64,000 bases of DNA from Christensenella sp. UBA2853. Its GTDB lineage: Bacteria > Bacillota > Clostridia > Christensenellales > Aristaeellaceae. This document shows, in pieces, positions 25,709-35,190 of the stretch (position 1 is its first letter; the number at the start of each line of letters is the position of its first letter). Under the pieces are notes generated by a model. It did no database searches. It worked only from the letters and a program-made list of their open reading frames with translations, and was not told where the DNA came from. Location: contig DEFL01000033.1 of assembly GCA_002350845.1 (NCBI GenBank), positions 78,848 through 142,847 on the forward strand, in the 5' to 3' direction. Both the position numbers and the translations under genes were made by a program.

Positions 25709-26086
25709 TTATTCCACTTCTGCGATGACTTCCACTTCAACCAGTGCGCCTTTGGGGAGTGCTTTCACGGCAAAGCAGCTGCGGGCAGGGGCTGAGGTAA
25801 TGAAAGAAGCATACACCTCATTGAATGCGGCAAAATCTGCAATATCCGCAAGGAAGCAGGTCGTCTTGACCACATGGTCAAAATCGGTGCCCGCTGCCTT
25901 CAGGACTTCTCCGAGATTCTTCATGACCTGTTCGGTCTGTGCGCGGATCTCGGTGCCCACCAGGGTGCCGGTGGCAGGATCCAGCGGAATCTGGCCCGAT
26001 GTGAAGAGCAGATTGCCGGTTTGTTTGGCCTGGGAGTACGGTCCGATCGCAGCAGGCGCGGACGGGGTTGAAACAGTCTTGATCAT
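25709..26086 (-). CDS. ridA: RidA family enamine/imine deaminase
   Basis: 125 residues, standard RidA/YjgF length. Family motifs include AIGPYSQAKQTGNLLFTSGQIPLDP and the closing strand PAPARSCFAVKALPKGALVEVEVIA with the substrate-binding Arg. RidA hydrolyses reactive 2-aminoacrylate and 2-aminocrotonate. The latter is the direct product of threonine ammonia-lyase, whose gene lies 24 bases upstream in the same operon, so the pair detoxifies its own intermediate. AAGGAGG precedes the ATG. Confidence 0.93.
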   Translation of the reverse strand: MIKTVSTPSAPAAIGPYSQAKQTGNLLFTSGQIPLDPATGTLVGTEIRAQTEQVMKNLGEVLKAAGTDFDHVVKTTCFLADIADFAAFNEVYASFITSAPARSCFAVKALPKGALVEVEVIAEVE

Positions 26087-26110
26087 GTCGGTATCCTCCT
26101 TACAGTTTTC

Positions 26111-27322
26111 TCAGTCTACGATCTTCAGTCCGGCATCCATGAGTGCCTGACGGATCTGACGGATATGCTCGTGATTCTTGGTTTCCATGGCCACGCGCAG
26201 ATAGCAGCCGACCACATCGGAGCCCGTATTCGAATGTTCATGATGCACACTGGTCACATTGCCGCCCTGCTCTGCGATGATTCTCGACACGGTCAGCAGC
26301 TGTCCGGGCTTGTCCACCAGTTCAATGGTCATCTGGCAGGAACGGCCGGACATGATCAGGCCGCGGGTGATCACCCTGGAAAGAATGGTCACGTCAATGT
26401 TTCCGCCGGAAAGCAGGCACACAGCCTTCTTGCCCTGAAGGTCCACCTTGTTGAACATGGCGGCGGCAACCGACACAGCGCCAGCGCCTTCCGTGACCAG
26501 CTTATGCTGTTCCATGAGTGCGAGAATGGCGGCGGCAATCTCATCGTCCGTCACCGTGACAATTTCGTCCACATAGTGCGAAACGATATCATAGGTGAGA
26601 TCGCCCGGGCGCTTGACGGCAATGCCGTCAGCGATGGTGAACACACTCGGAAGGGTTTCAATATGGCCGTCATGAACGGAGGAAAGCATGGAAGGCGCTC
26701 CGGCTGCCTGAACGCCGATCACCCGGACTTTGGGATTGAGGGACTTGATCGTATAGGCGATGCCGGAGATCAGTCCGCCGCCGCCGATGGGCACGAGCAC
26801 AGCATCCAGATCCGGCACCTGCTCGGCAAGTTCGAGCGCGATGGTGCCCTGTCCCGCGATGACTTCCGGATCATCAAACGGATGGATAAACGTATAGCCG
26901 AACTCATCCCGCAGCGAAAGCGCTTTCTTGTAGGCGTCATCGTACACGCCTTCGACCAGGCAGATCTCTGCACCATAGCTCCGCGTGGCCTCCACCTTGG
27001 AAATCGGTGCCGAGTCCGGGAGACAGATCACAGACTTGATGCCGTTCCGCTGCGCTGCAAGAGCCACACCCTGCGCATGGTTTCCGGCCGAGCAGGCAAT
27101 CACGCCGCGCTCCTTTTCCTCGGGAGAGAGCTGCGACATTTTATAGTATGCACCGCGAACCTTGAATGAACCTGTAATCTGCAGGTTTTCCGTCTTCAGA
27201 TACAGGTCCACGCCGGGGTTCAGTTTCGGTGCAGGAATGACGTCCGTCCGCCGCACCACGCTTCTGAGCACATAATTGGCTCTGTATACCATGTCCAGAG
27301 TCAGCTGCTTATCGCTGTTCAT
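26111..27322 (-). CDS. ilvA: Threonine ammonia-lyase with C-terminal ACT domain
   Basis: 403-residue PLP enzyme that converts threonine to 2-oxobutanoate, the first step of isoleucine synthesis. The PLP lysine is in GSFKVRGAYYKM, the phosphate-binding glycine loop is PIGGGGLISG, and CSAGNHAQGVA holds the ring. The last 75 residues form an ACT-like domain (IELVDKPGQLLTVSRIIAEQGGNV), usually the isoleucine-sensing part. Length matches the short IlvA/TdcB form. It lies between ilvC and ridA; the Ile-type T-box upstream of ilvC favours the biosynthetic role. Confidence 0.92.
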   Translation of the reverse strand: MNSDKQLTLDMVYRANYVLRSVVRRTDVIPAPKLNPGVDLYLKTENLQITGSFKVRGAYYKMSQLSPEEKERGVIACSAGNHAQGVALAAQRNGIKSVICLPDSAPISKVEATRSYGAEICLVEGVYDDAYKKALSLRDEFGYTFIHPFDDPEVIAGQGTIALELAEQVPDLDAVLVPIGGGGLISGIAYTIKSLNPKVRVIGVQAAGAPSMLSSVHDGHIETLPSVFTIADGIAVKRPGDLTYDIVSHYVDEIVTVTDDEIAAAILALMEQHKLVTEGAGAVSVAAAMFNKVDLQGKKAVCLLSGGNIDVTILSRVITRGLIMSGRSCQMTIELVDKPGQLLTVSRIIAEQGGNVTSVHHEHSNTGSDVVGCYLRVAMETKNHEHIRQIRQALMDAGLKIVD

Positions 27323-27363
27323 GATTGTATCCTTTCCTCACGTTCCTGTCCTTCCAGGGAAAC

Positions 27364-27395
27364 GTCTGCCCGGATGCCGAAGCACCCGGGCAGAC
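27364..27395 (-). other. Strong hairpin between ilvC and ilvA
   Basis: GTCTGCCCGG (27364-27373) pairs with CCGGGCAGAC around an ATGCCGAAGCAC-type loop. The stem is stable but the following bases on the minus strand (GTTTCCC) are not T-rich, so it may stabilise or process the mRNA rather than end it. Confidence 0.5.
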
Positions 27396-27414
27396 TGTAT
27401 GGACTCGATTCAGA

Positions 27415-28434
<1,020 letters not shown>

Positions 28435-28493
28435 CTATCTCTCCTTTTATTTGTGCATCAGGCTGGTGCCTGGAGCTGCCTTGCTTGTGCAGG

Positions 28494-28748
28494 ATAGAAA
28501 AAAACCTTCGTCTCCCCTCACGGAGACGAAAGAATCATCTTTCGCGGTACCACTCCGGTTCATCCGCACGCGGATGCCCTCACGGGAAGCCTGCACTCCC
28601 CAGCGCTTTCACGGGCGCACCCGTTCCCGGCTACTCTGTTCACCGGAACCGCTCTGTGGTGATTTTCGTCTTTCTGCCGCCATGCCTTGCACCTTCCGGC
28701 ATGTCTCTGAAGCACTGCAGAGAAACTACTGTCCACTTCTCAGCGTTC
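28494..28748 (-). promoter_or_regulatory. T-box leader (isoleucine-type) upstream of ilvC
   Basis: Read on the minus strand, the leader contains the T-box core GGAGTGGTACCGCG (28543-28556), followed by the terminator stem TTCGTCTCC/GGAGACGAA and a T-run (28498-28530). The upstream stem I region has a candidate specifier codon ATC in GAAAATCACCACAG (about 28657-28670), pointing to tRNA-Ile. Uncharged tRNA would stabilise the antiterminator and allow ilvC-ilvA-ridA expression. The T-box core is read directly; the specifier is inference. Confidence 0.9.
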
Positions 28749-28754
28749 ATGGCG

Positions 28755-28783
28755 ATCATAACATTGCCCTATCTGTTTGTCAA
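28755..28783 (-). promoter_or_regulatory. Sigma-A promoter of the T-box leader
   Basis: On the minus strand a perfect TTGACA (28778-28783) and TATGAT (28755-28760) are spaced by 17 bases. Confidence 0.85.
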
Positions 28784-28826
28784 TCTGGCAAGTGTACTTC
28801 CGTTGTACTCCTGTCCGCACAAAGAG

Positions 28827-28872
28827 AAACGGGCAGGCCATGGGATCCTGCCTCCCGGCTGCCTGCCCGTTT
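28827..28872 (-). terminator. Terminator after the dipeptidase gene
   Basis: AAACGGGCAGGC pairs with GCCTGCCCGTTT with a 22-base loop; only a weak T-tract follows on the minus strand. Confidence 0.55.
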
Positions 28873-28898
28873 CCTGATCTGTTCTTCAGTGGATCTGC

Positions 28899-30365
28899 TT
28901 ACGCATCGGAGCGCGCAAACGCGTTTTTCATGCCCATGCTCGCCTGATAGAGCACTTTGGAGAGGAAATCCGCGGTCTCCTCCTGCGCCATGTCTGAAAT
29001 CTTCTGATTGCATGCTTCCAGATAGGCACCCAGTTCCTCCGGATTCTTTTCCAGGGCCTCGTGGTCAAACGTCCTGAGCATTGCCTGTCCCTTTCCATGG
29101 ACGGCATGCTGGTACCGTTCCAGCGGCGATGCACAGACGGCGAAATGGCTGTCCGCCATCGCGGCAATCAGGCGGTTGGCCCAGTAGAAATTGTCCGTGG
29201 ACACCTCCGCCCCGGTATCCCGGACATAGGCAGGGGTTGTGGTGACGTTGGCATAAAAAGGAATCATGGCGTTAAAGACATTGGATCCCATCGCAATCCA
29301 CTGCACATCGCGGATGCCCTCGGGCATGTCGGCGCGGATCTGCGTGAGCAGCAGGATATTGTTGCGGTTAATGCCGATCGGGCGGTAGGCACCGCGCATG
29401 TCATCCGGCCCGTGATGGCCGTAGGGATCATACGGCGTCCCCTGGTAATGGTCGGAGAGCACATACTTGATGTCCTCCACCGTCACTTTGTGCTCCGGCA
29501 CCCGCCAGAACGGAATGTCATCCGATGTCGGGAGATAGTCGGCTTCCGGCCCGTCCCAGACATTGCTCTGAGGATTCAGATGCCGCTCCATCACCCAGGC
29601 ACGGGGCGTATTGTAGGTATGGTCTGCGTCGTCATGACTCCCAAACACCGCGCGGACATCCAGATCCGTCTCCTCTTCCAGTTTTCTTTCCTCCATGGAA
29701 AGATCCAGATGATGCTCCCGAATGAAGGAGATCAGGTCGGACGAACACAGGTTTTCCTTTTTCTCTCCGAAAGCATCCGTCAGATCCAGGCTGTCAATCC
29801 CCAGCTGATTGGGCACGACGGCATAGCAGTCATCCGGTATGCGGCGGGCAATCCAGTGATGGCCGCCGATGGTCTCCATCCACCAGATCTCATCGGCATC
29901 CTGAAAGCCGACGCCGTTCATCTCATACGTGCCGTACTTTTCCAGCAGACGGCCGAGCAGTTCAACGCCTTCTCTTGCGCTGCGAATGTAGGGAAGAACG
30001 ATCGTAAGCATATCTTCCTCCCCGATTCCGTCCTTCACCAGCGGATCCGCACCCTGAACCCGCGCATTGCTCGTGATGGTCTCCGTCGCCGTCATGGCCA
30101 CATGGCAGCTGTTGATGCCTGCTTCACCCCAGATTCCCTTGTCCGGCAGGGCATTGGGGGCAGCCGTATACCGCAGGGGCTGGTCCGGGAGTTCAATTCT
30201 GCAGCCCGAAAGCACAGAGACATACTCCCGCGGCTGGTCTTCCGGATTGACCACAAGAAAACGTTTCGGGGCAAACGATCCGTTTCCCGCGTCTTCATTG
30301 CGCGCCATGAGGGTGGATCCGTCATAGGATGCTTTTTTTCCGACAAGAATGGTTGTGCAGGGCAT
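28899..30365 (-). CDS. C69 family dipeptidase (PepD type)
   Basis: 488 residues. The protein starts MPCTTILVGKKASYDGSTLM, where Cys3 aligns with the N-terminal nucleophile of C69 (Ntn-hydrolase) dipeptidases, and RNEDAGNG follows as in the family. It would cleave a broad range of dipeptides in the cytoplasm; no signal peptide is seen. ATG 30365 is preceded by AGGAGGAACAG, while the longer frame to 30494 lacks a ribosome site. Single gene diverging from thrH. Confidence 0.9.
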   Translation of the reverse strand: MPCTTILVGKKASYDGSTLMARNEDAGNGSFAPKRFLVVNPEDQPREYVSVLSGCRIELPDQPLRYTAAPNALPDKGIWGEAGINSCHVAMTATETITSNARVQGADPLVKDGIGEEDMLTIVLPYIRSAREGVELLGRLLEKYGTYEMNGVGFQDADEIWWMETIGGHHWIARRIPDDCYAVVPNQLGIDSLDLTDAFGEKKENLCSSDLISFIREHHLDLSMEERKLEEETDLDVRAVFGSHDDADHTYNTPRAWVMERHLNPQSNVWDGPEADYLPTSDDIPFWRVPEHKVTVEDIKYVLSDHYQGTPYDPYGHHGPDDMRGAYRPIGINRNNILLLTQIRADMPEGIRDVQWIAMGSNVFNAMIPFYANVTTTPAYVRDTGAEVSTDNFYWANRLIAAMADSHFAVCASPLERYQHAVHGKGQAMLRTFDHEALEKNPEELGAYLEACNQKISDMAQEETADFLSKVLYQASMGMKNAFARSDA

Positions 30366-30516
30366 AGCTTCTGTTCCTCCTGTCCATGGGTACAGTATAT
30401 TCAGACAGCACGAAGTATAGCACACTTTCACCTGAGGGAATATCGAAATCCATGTCCGTTTCGCCCTTCCTGCCCGCAGAGGGCCGGAAGACACAGAAAA
30501 TACAATGCCTGAGGCA

Positions 30517-30545
30517 TTGCCTGCCCTGAAGCAATATGCTATGAT
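30517..30545 (+). promoter_or_regulatory. Sigma-A promoter for the thrH-like gene
   Basis: TTGCCT (30517-30522) and TATGAT (30540-30545) have a 17-base spacer, 45 bases ahead of the start codon. Confidence 0.65.
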
Positions 30546-30590
30546 ACGCCTTGTTCACGATCTGCAGAGATGCGAAAGGATGTCGACGAT

Positions 30591-31190
30591 ATGAATATTG
30601 TATGCCTGGACCTTGAAGGTGTTCTCGTTCCGGAAATCTGGATTGCCTTTTCCGAAGCCAGCGGGATTCCCGAACTGCGGCGCACCACCCGTGACGAGCC
30701 GGATTATGACAAGCTGATGCGCTGGCGCATCGGTATCCTCAAGGAGCACGGTCTCGGGCTTAAGGATATCCAGAAGACCATCGCCACCATTGATCCGCTC
30801 CCCGGCGCAAAGGAATTCATGGATACCCTGCGCAGTGAAACCCAGGTCATTATCCTCAGTGACACCTTTGAGCAGTTTGCTTCCCCGCTCATGAAAAAGC
30901 TCGGGTGGCCCACGATCTTCTGCAACACGCTGGAAGTCGGGGAAAACGGGGAAATCACCGGATACAAAATCCGTGTGCCCCAGTCCAAGCTCTCCACCGT
31001 CAAAGCCCTGCAGTCCGTCGGCTTTGAAACCATTGCTTCCGGCGACAGCTATAACGACCTGGCCATGATTCAGGTCAGCAAAGCCGGTTTTCTCTTCCGT
31101 ACCACCGAAAAGATCCGTGCGGATTATCCGGACCTTCCTGCGTTTGAATCCTATGACGATCTGCTGCAGGCAATCCGCGGCGCCCTGTGA
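30591..31190 (+). CDS. thrH: ThrH-like phosphoserine phosphatase / homoserine phosphotransferase
   Basis: 199-residue HAD-superfamily enzyme. The N-terminus, IVCLDLEGVLVPEIWIAF, closely matches Pseudomonas ThrH, which uses DLEG instead of the usual DxDG, and other HAD motifs follow: VIILSDTF and ASGDSYNDLAM. ThrH dephosphorylates phosphoserine and can transfer the phosphate to homoserine, bridging serine and threonine synthesis. ATG 30591 has AAAGGA upstream; the frame's first M at 30570 lies before that site. Transcribed alone with its own promoter and terminator. Confidence 0.9.
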   Translation: MNIVCLDLEGVLVPEIWIAFSEASGIPELRRTTRDEPDYDKLMRWRIGILKEHGLGLKDIQKTIATIDPLPGAKEFMDTLRSETQVIILSDTFEQFASPLMKKLGWPTIFCNTLEVGENGEITGYKIRVPQSKLSTVKALQSVGFETIASGDSYNDLAMIQVSKAGFLFRTTEKIRADYPDLPAFESYDDLLQAIRGAL

Positions 31191-31207
31191 TCTGTCTGTA
31201 TCTCCAA

Positions 31208-31240
31208 CTGCCGTTCCCTTCCGGGGACGGCCGTTTTTTT
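31208..31240 (+). terminator. Terminator after the thrH-like gene
   Basis: GCCGTTCCC pairs with GGGGACGGC (one bulge), followed by T7. Confidence 0.8.
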
Positions 31241-31272
31241 GTCCCATGCAAATAGCAGCGGTTTCCCGCTGC

Positions 31273-32088
31273 TCACTGCATCCACTTTCTTCTGAAGGCA
31301 CGCATCATTTCAGAGGTCAGACTCACATCGTCAATGCCGTCCGGCACATCGCACCAGTGCTTCCACTCCGCCAGGGACAGCTCGTTCCGGTCAATGTGAA
31401 TCCGGTCAGAGCCCTTCAGATCACAGAAAAAGCCCATCAGAACCCCGGCATCACATCCCCAGGGCTGCGAACCCCAGTAGCGGATGTTTTCCACCTCAAG
31501 GCCGGTCTCTTCCATGACTTCCCTCTCCACCGTGCCTTCCACAGTTTCGCCGATCTCCGTAAACCCGGCCAGAAGTGCATAATGCGAATAACTTCCACGG
31601 GCATATTTGGACAAAAGCAGCCGCTCACCGTCCGTCACCCCGATGATGACCGCCGGTGAAATCGTCGGGAAGATCTGCAGTCCGCACCCGGGACAGTACA
31701 GCATCCGCAGTTTCGCATCATGCACCGTTTTCCCGCCGCACCGCCCGCAGAAGCGGTGACTGGAATACCATCTGTACAGATGATATGCGGTGTACGCTGC
31801 AAACAGTTCCTTTCTCGGCGCTTTCTTCCTGATTTCAAAAAGGCTCAGCGCAGAATACCCCGGGAGCTGACATGCCTCTGATGAGAGGTAGTACCGGACA
31901 TCATCGATGGAGAACAGATACGTCAGGTTTTCTTTTCCCTCTGCCAGTTCCGTCACCAGCGGCATTTCACAGCCATCGTCCGATACCAGCAGGGACTGTC
32001 CCTGAAACAGTGCAGCCCTGCTCTGCGCATCCGGCGGGCAGGGGGTGTATGCATTGGAAAATACAGCCGGAGCAATTTCCTGAACCAT
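31273..32088 (-). CDS. nudC: NAD(H) pyrophosphatase NudC
   Basis: 271 residues. A zinc ribbon (CGRCGGK, then YCPGCG) precedes a NUDIX domain with box GFTEIGETVEGTVEREVMEETG, followed by the NudC hallmark SQPWG..  (GSQPWGCDAG here). NudC splits NADH to NMNH and AMP and decaps NAD-capped RNA. Length and domain order match the family. AAAGGAAAAC precedes the ATG. Its stop lies close to the thrH terminator, convergent with it. It may be co-transcribed with the NUDIX and phosphoesterase genes upstream (36-base gap). Confidence 0.9.
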   Translation of the reverse strand: MVQEIAPAVFSNAYTPCPPDAQSRAALFQGQSLLVSDDGCEMPLVTELAEGKENLTYLFSIDDVRYYLSSEACQLPGYSALSLFEIRKKAPRKELFAAYTAYHLYRWYSSHRFCGRCGGKTVHDAKLRMLYCPGCGLQIFPTISPAVIIGVTDGERLLLSKYARGSYSHYALLAGFTEIGETVEGTVEREVMEETGLEVENIRYWGSQPWGCDAGVLMGFFCDLKGSDRIHIDRNELSLAEWKHWCDVPDGIDDVSLTSEMMRAFRRKWMQ

Positions 32089-32124
32089 GTTTTCCTTTCA
32101 CTTCCTTCTCTTGTATGGATCGCA

Positions 32125-32604
32125 TCATTCCGTTTTTCCTAACGGCTTTCCGTCCAGCACGCAGCCTTTCAGTTCTCCGCCTGATGCATAGATCAGCTTC
32201 ATGGAGAAACAGTCCTCGCTCTTTTCGAGCAGCGGCAGAAATGCGCGGTCACCTTCCCACAGCGCAAGATCCATGATCTTCTCTTTGGGAATCCATTTCA
32301 GCACGCCCTCTGCACACTCTTCCCTTACACAGCCTTCTGCCTTTCCCGTATACAGAAACGTCATTTCATTTCCCCAGTCCGGAAGAATAAAGGTCAGGAT
32401 GCCGCGAAGCTTCCATTCGGTCAGCTCCATCCCGGTCTCCTCGCGGACTTCCCGCACAATGCATTCCTCGGGCGATTCATTGTCCTCCAGATGTCCGCCG
32501 ACCCCGATCCATTTTCCCTGGTTCTCGTCGTTCTTCTTTTTATTGCGGTTCATCATCAGATAGCAGCCGTCTTTTTCGATATAGCAGAGTGTTGTCAGTC
32601 TCAT
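32125..32604 (-). CDS. NUDIX hydrolase (8-oxo-dGTP diphosphatase-like)
   Basis: 159 residues with NUDIX box GGHLEDNESPEECIVREVREETG and the preceding GKWIGVGGHLE typical of MutT-like enzymes of this subgroup (YtkD/MTH1-like). The likely role is removing oxidised or non-canonical nucleoside triphosphates; the substrate is not proved. ATG 32604 overlaps the upstream phosphoesterase stop (ATGA) and has GAGGAGAAG in front. A longer frame inside the upstream gene is discarded. Confidence 0.85.
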   Translation of the reverse strand: MRLTTLCYIEKDGCYLMMNRNKKKNDENQGKWIGVGGHLEDNESPEECIVREVREETGMELTEWKLRGILTFILPDWGNEMTFLYTGKAEGCVREECAEGVLKWIPKEKIMDLALWEGDRAFLPLLEKSEDCFSMKLIYASGGELKGCVLDGKPLGKTE

Positions 32605-33488
32605 CGTTCTTCTCCTCGCTGTTCTGCCTTCGGAAGATGCATTTCCTCTTCCATGGCGTCGATGGCTTCCTGCCACGCACTTTCCGGAATGGACGCAGGC
32701 TCCGCAGCCCCGCAGCGCTGCATGACATACCGGAGCGCCTGCGCGTGGGAGACCCGCCCTGTCAGAAGGACATGCCGGGTGACACGGTACCAGCCTGGCG
32801 CCTTTTCGTACAGTCTCTCCTCGTTCATTTGCCGGATGGTTTCCTGTATGTCATAGGGAACGGAGAGGAACTCGGTGTTCCATGCGCCGTCCTTTCCTTC
32901 CATGATCATGAACTGAGCCTTCCCTCCGCTTCCCAGCGGCACACCGACGGCCCCCGGATTGATCACACGAATGCCTTTCCTCGTGTAGTCCGTCTGGATA
33001 TGAAAGTGCCCGCACAGCACCAGCCCTGCAGGCATGCGCTCCATCAGATCGTCAATGTATCCATAGTCGGGACGCAGACTCTCACGAACGGCAAAGGGCG
33101 ATCCATGGCACAGAGCAATGTCGGGATATCCCTCCGTCCGGAGCACGCGGCTGATCGGAAGCTGTTCAAAGAAATCCAGATCTTCATCCATCAGCCGGTC
33201 ACTGTTGTAGCGCAGCATACCGGTTGCCGAATTCCCGTACTCCCAGGCTTCCTCCGGATGCTGTCTGTGATGAATCCAGTAATTCTCCTTGTTGCCGCGG
33301 ATGAAGATGCACGGATAACGGCGGCGGATTTCCCACAGAAGACCCAGTGTCCTCTGCGGAAATGCCATATCCCCCAGATAATCCCCAAGGAAGATGAACG
33401 CGGTGCAGTGATGTTCTTCGGCTGCCCGTAGGCAGGCCTGAAAGGCCGGAAAATTGCTGTGAATGTCCGCCATGACGGCTGTGCGCAT
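32601..33488 (-). CDS. Calcineurin-like metallophosphoesterase
   Basis: 295 residues. The dinuclear metal motifs are all present: DIHSN at the start, GDYLGD, RGNKE (N of GNxE) and GHFHIQTDY. The C-terminal 90 residues are a helical extension not needed for catalysis. It resembles YfcE/MJ0936-type cytoplasmic phosphodiesterases; the substrate is unknown. It leads a small unit with two NUDIX enzymes, which suggests nucleotide housekeeping. Confidence 0.85.
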   Translation of the reverse strand: MRTAVMADIHSNFPAFQACLRAAEEHHCTAFIFLGDYLGDMAFPQRTLGLLWEIRRRYPCIFIRGNKENYWIHHRQHPEEAWEYGNSATGMLRYNSDRLMDEDLDFFEQLPISRVLRTEGYPDIALCHGSPFAVRESLRPDYGYIDDLMERMPAGLVLCGHFHIQTDYTRKGIRVINPGAVGVPLGSGGKAQFMIMEGKDGAWNTEFLSVPYDIQETIRQMNEERLYEKAPGWYRVTRHVLLTGRVSHAQALRYVMQRCGAAEPASIPESAWQEAIDAMEEEMHLPKAEQRGEER

Positions 33489-33671
33489 CGCACCGTCCCC
33501 TTCCCTGAAAGCTCCCGGTCATTATACCCACGCATGACGTTCCGGACAAGCCTGTCCTGTTTTTCAGGAACCGATGCCCGTGGTCCTGTTGAACCTTTCC
33601 TCTGTTCCATCTATAATGCTCTGCAGAATCTGCGTCCTTTGCATTCTGCTTTCCAAGAGGAGGCCTGCCTC

Positions 33672-35135
33672 ATGAGCAATCCGTCCATCTCTCTGCAGCT
33701 GATCCCCGGCGATGCCCCCATCAGTCCCCTTCTGTTCGGACACTTCATTGAATTCATTGAAAACTGCATTACCGGCGGCGTTTCAGACCCGGGCAGTCCC
33801 GCTTCCGATGCGTCCGGCATCCGTCAGGATGTCCTGGAAAAGGCAAAAGGCCTCCAGCCCACGCTCCTGCGTTTCCCGGGCGGAACCTATGCCGGCATCT
33901 ATCACTGGATGGACGGGATCGGGACTTTGGCGAATCGCAGGAAGCGCAGAAATCTCATCTGGGGCGGGATCAATGACAACACCTTCGGGACCGCCGAGTT
34001 TGTCACGTACTGCCGAAAGCTCGGCGCGGAGCCCATGCTGTGCGTCAACATGGCCAGCGGCACCGCGCAGGAGGCCGCGGACTGGGTGGAATACTGCAAC
34101 GGGGAACCCGGCACCTATTACGCTGATCTGCGTGTGGCGGACGGCTTCCCGGAACCGTTTCATGTCCGGTACTGGTGCATCGGCAATGAAAGCTATGCTG
34201 AGCCGGACCTCGGAGCGCAGCACAATCCGGACCGGTACATCGCCGACGCCTGGGAGTTTACCAAGCATATGAAGCTCATGGATTTCTCCCTGAAACTGGT
34301 CTATGTCGGCAATCCGCTCGATGCGGCCTGGAACAGCCGCATCCTTGAATCGCTCGCTCCTGTGTGCGACTATCTCTCCATCCACCATTACTCATCCGAA
34401 GGCGCGCTTGGCCCCTATGGCCCCTTTTCCGGGCTTCTGGAGTTCCGTGCCCAGCTCAATGAGATGATTCCGGTGCTGCACCGTGCTTCCGACACTGCCC
34501 GGCCGCTCAGTCCCTGGTACCGCTTTCCGGGCCGGCAGGAACCCATCCGGCTCGCTGTGGATGAATGGAATATCTGGGACAGCACGCCGCGCGGTGAGGA
34601 CAACCGCTACGGCCTGAAAATGACCTATACCTGGCGGGATGCGCTCTGGACGGCCTGCATGCTCAACACGTTTGCCGCGCATGCCGGGGACATCGGCATG
34701 GCCAATCTGGCGCAGATGGTCAATGTGCTCGCACCCATCGTCACCTGCGGCGACCAGTCCTATGTCCAGACGACCTACCATGTGCTCTCCCTGTACAGAA
34801 AAAACCTGCAGGGCCGCAGCGTCCGGTGCACTTTCAGTGCGCCTTCCGCTGCCTCTCTCCCCGCAGGTCTCCTGCCTGTGCTCGATGCCTCCGCATGCCT
34901 TCGAAGCGATGGCACCATGTGCCTCTTTCTTGTCAATCTCAGTCAGGATACCCCCCTGGAAGTCGTGCTTCCGGAGACGTGGACTGTCACAGAAAGCACG
35001 GCCCTCTCCGCGCCGGCGTTCTCGTCATTCAATGCGCCGGGCACAGAAACCGTCAGCTGCCGCACGTCGGCACATCCGGCAGCAAAACTCATCCTGCCCG
35101 CCGCCAGCGTCACAGCCGCCATCCTTGCATCCTGA
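33672..35135 (+). CDS. GH51 alpha-L-arabinofuranosidase
   Basis: 487 residues, typical GH51 length. The catalytic acid/base is E173 in WCIGNESY and the nucleophile E298 in AVDEWNIW; the N-terminal FGHFIEFIENCITGG and RFPGGTYAGIYHW are family landmarks. It removes terminal arabinofuranose from arabinan or arabinoxylan fragments; no signal peptide is present, so it acts on imported oligosaccharides. ATG 33672 follows AAGAGGAGG. It is a single-gene unit with no sugar transporter adjacent. Confidence 0.9.
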   Translation: MSNPSISLQLIPGDAPISPLLFGHFIEFIENCITGGVSDPGSPASDASGIRQDVLEKAKGLQPTLLRFPGGTYAGIYHWMDGIGTLANRRKRRNLIWGGINDNTFGTAEFVTYCRKLGAEPMLCVNMASGTAQEAADWVEYCNGEPGTYYADLRVADGFPEPFHVRYWCIGNESYAEPDLGAQHNPDRYIADAWEFTKHMKLMDFSLKLVYVGNPLDAAWNSRILESLAPVCDYLSIHHYSSEGALGPYGPFSGLLEFRAQLNEMIPVLHRASDTARPLSPWYRFPGRQEPIRLAVDEWNIWDSTPRGEDNRYGLKMTYTWRDALWTACMLNTFAAHAGDIGMANLAQMVNVLAPIVTCGDQSYVQTTYHVLSLYRKNLQGRSVRCTFSAPSAASLPAGLLPVLDASACLRSDGTMCLFLVNLSQDTPLEVVLPETWTVTESTALSAPAFSSFNAPGTETVSCRTSAHPAAKLILPAASVTAAILAS

Positions 35136-35165
35136 TCCTGTAGAGTCTGCTTCCGTTTCCCTCAG

Positions 35166-35190
35166 GGCCTGATATCCATCAGGCCTTTTT
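35166..35190 (+). terminator. Terminator after the GH51 gene
   Basis: GGCCTGAT pairs with ATCAGGCC, followed by T5. It overlaps the last codons of the convergent MATE gene. Confidence 0.8.
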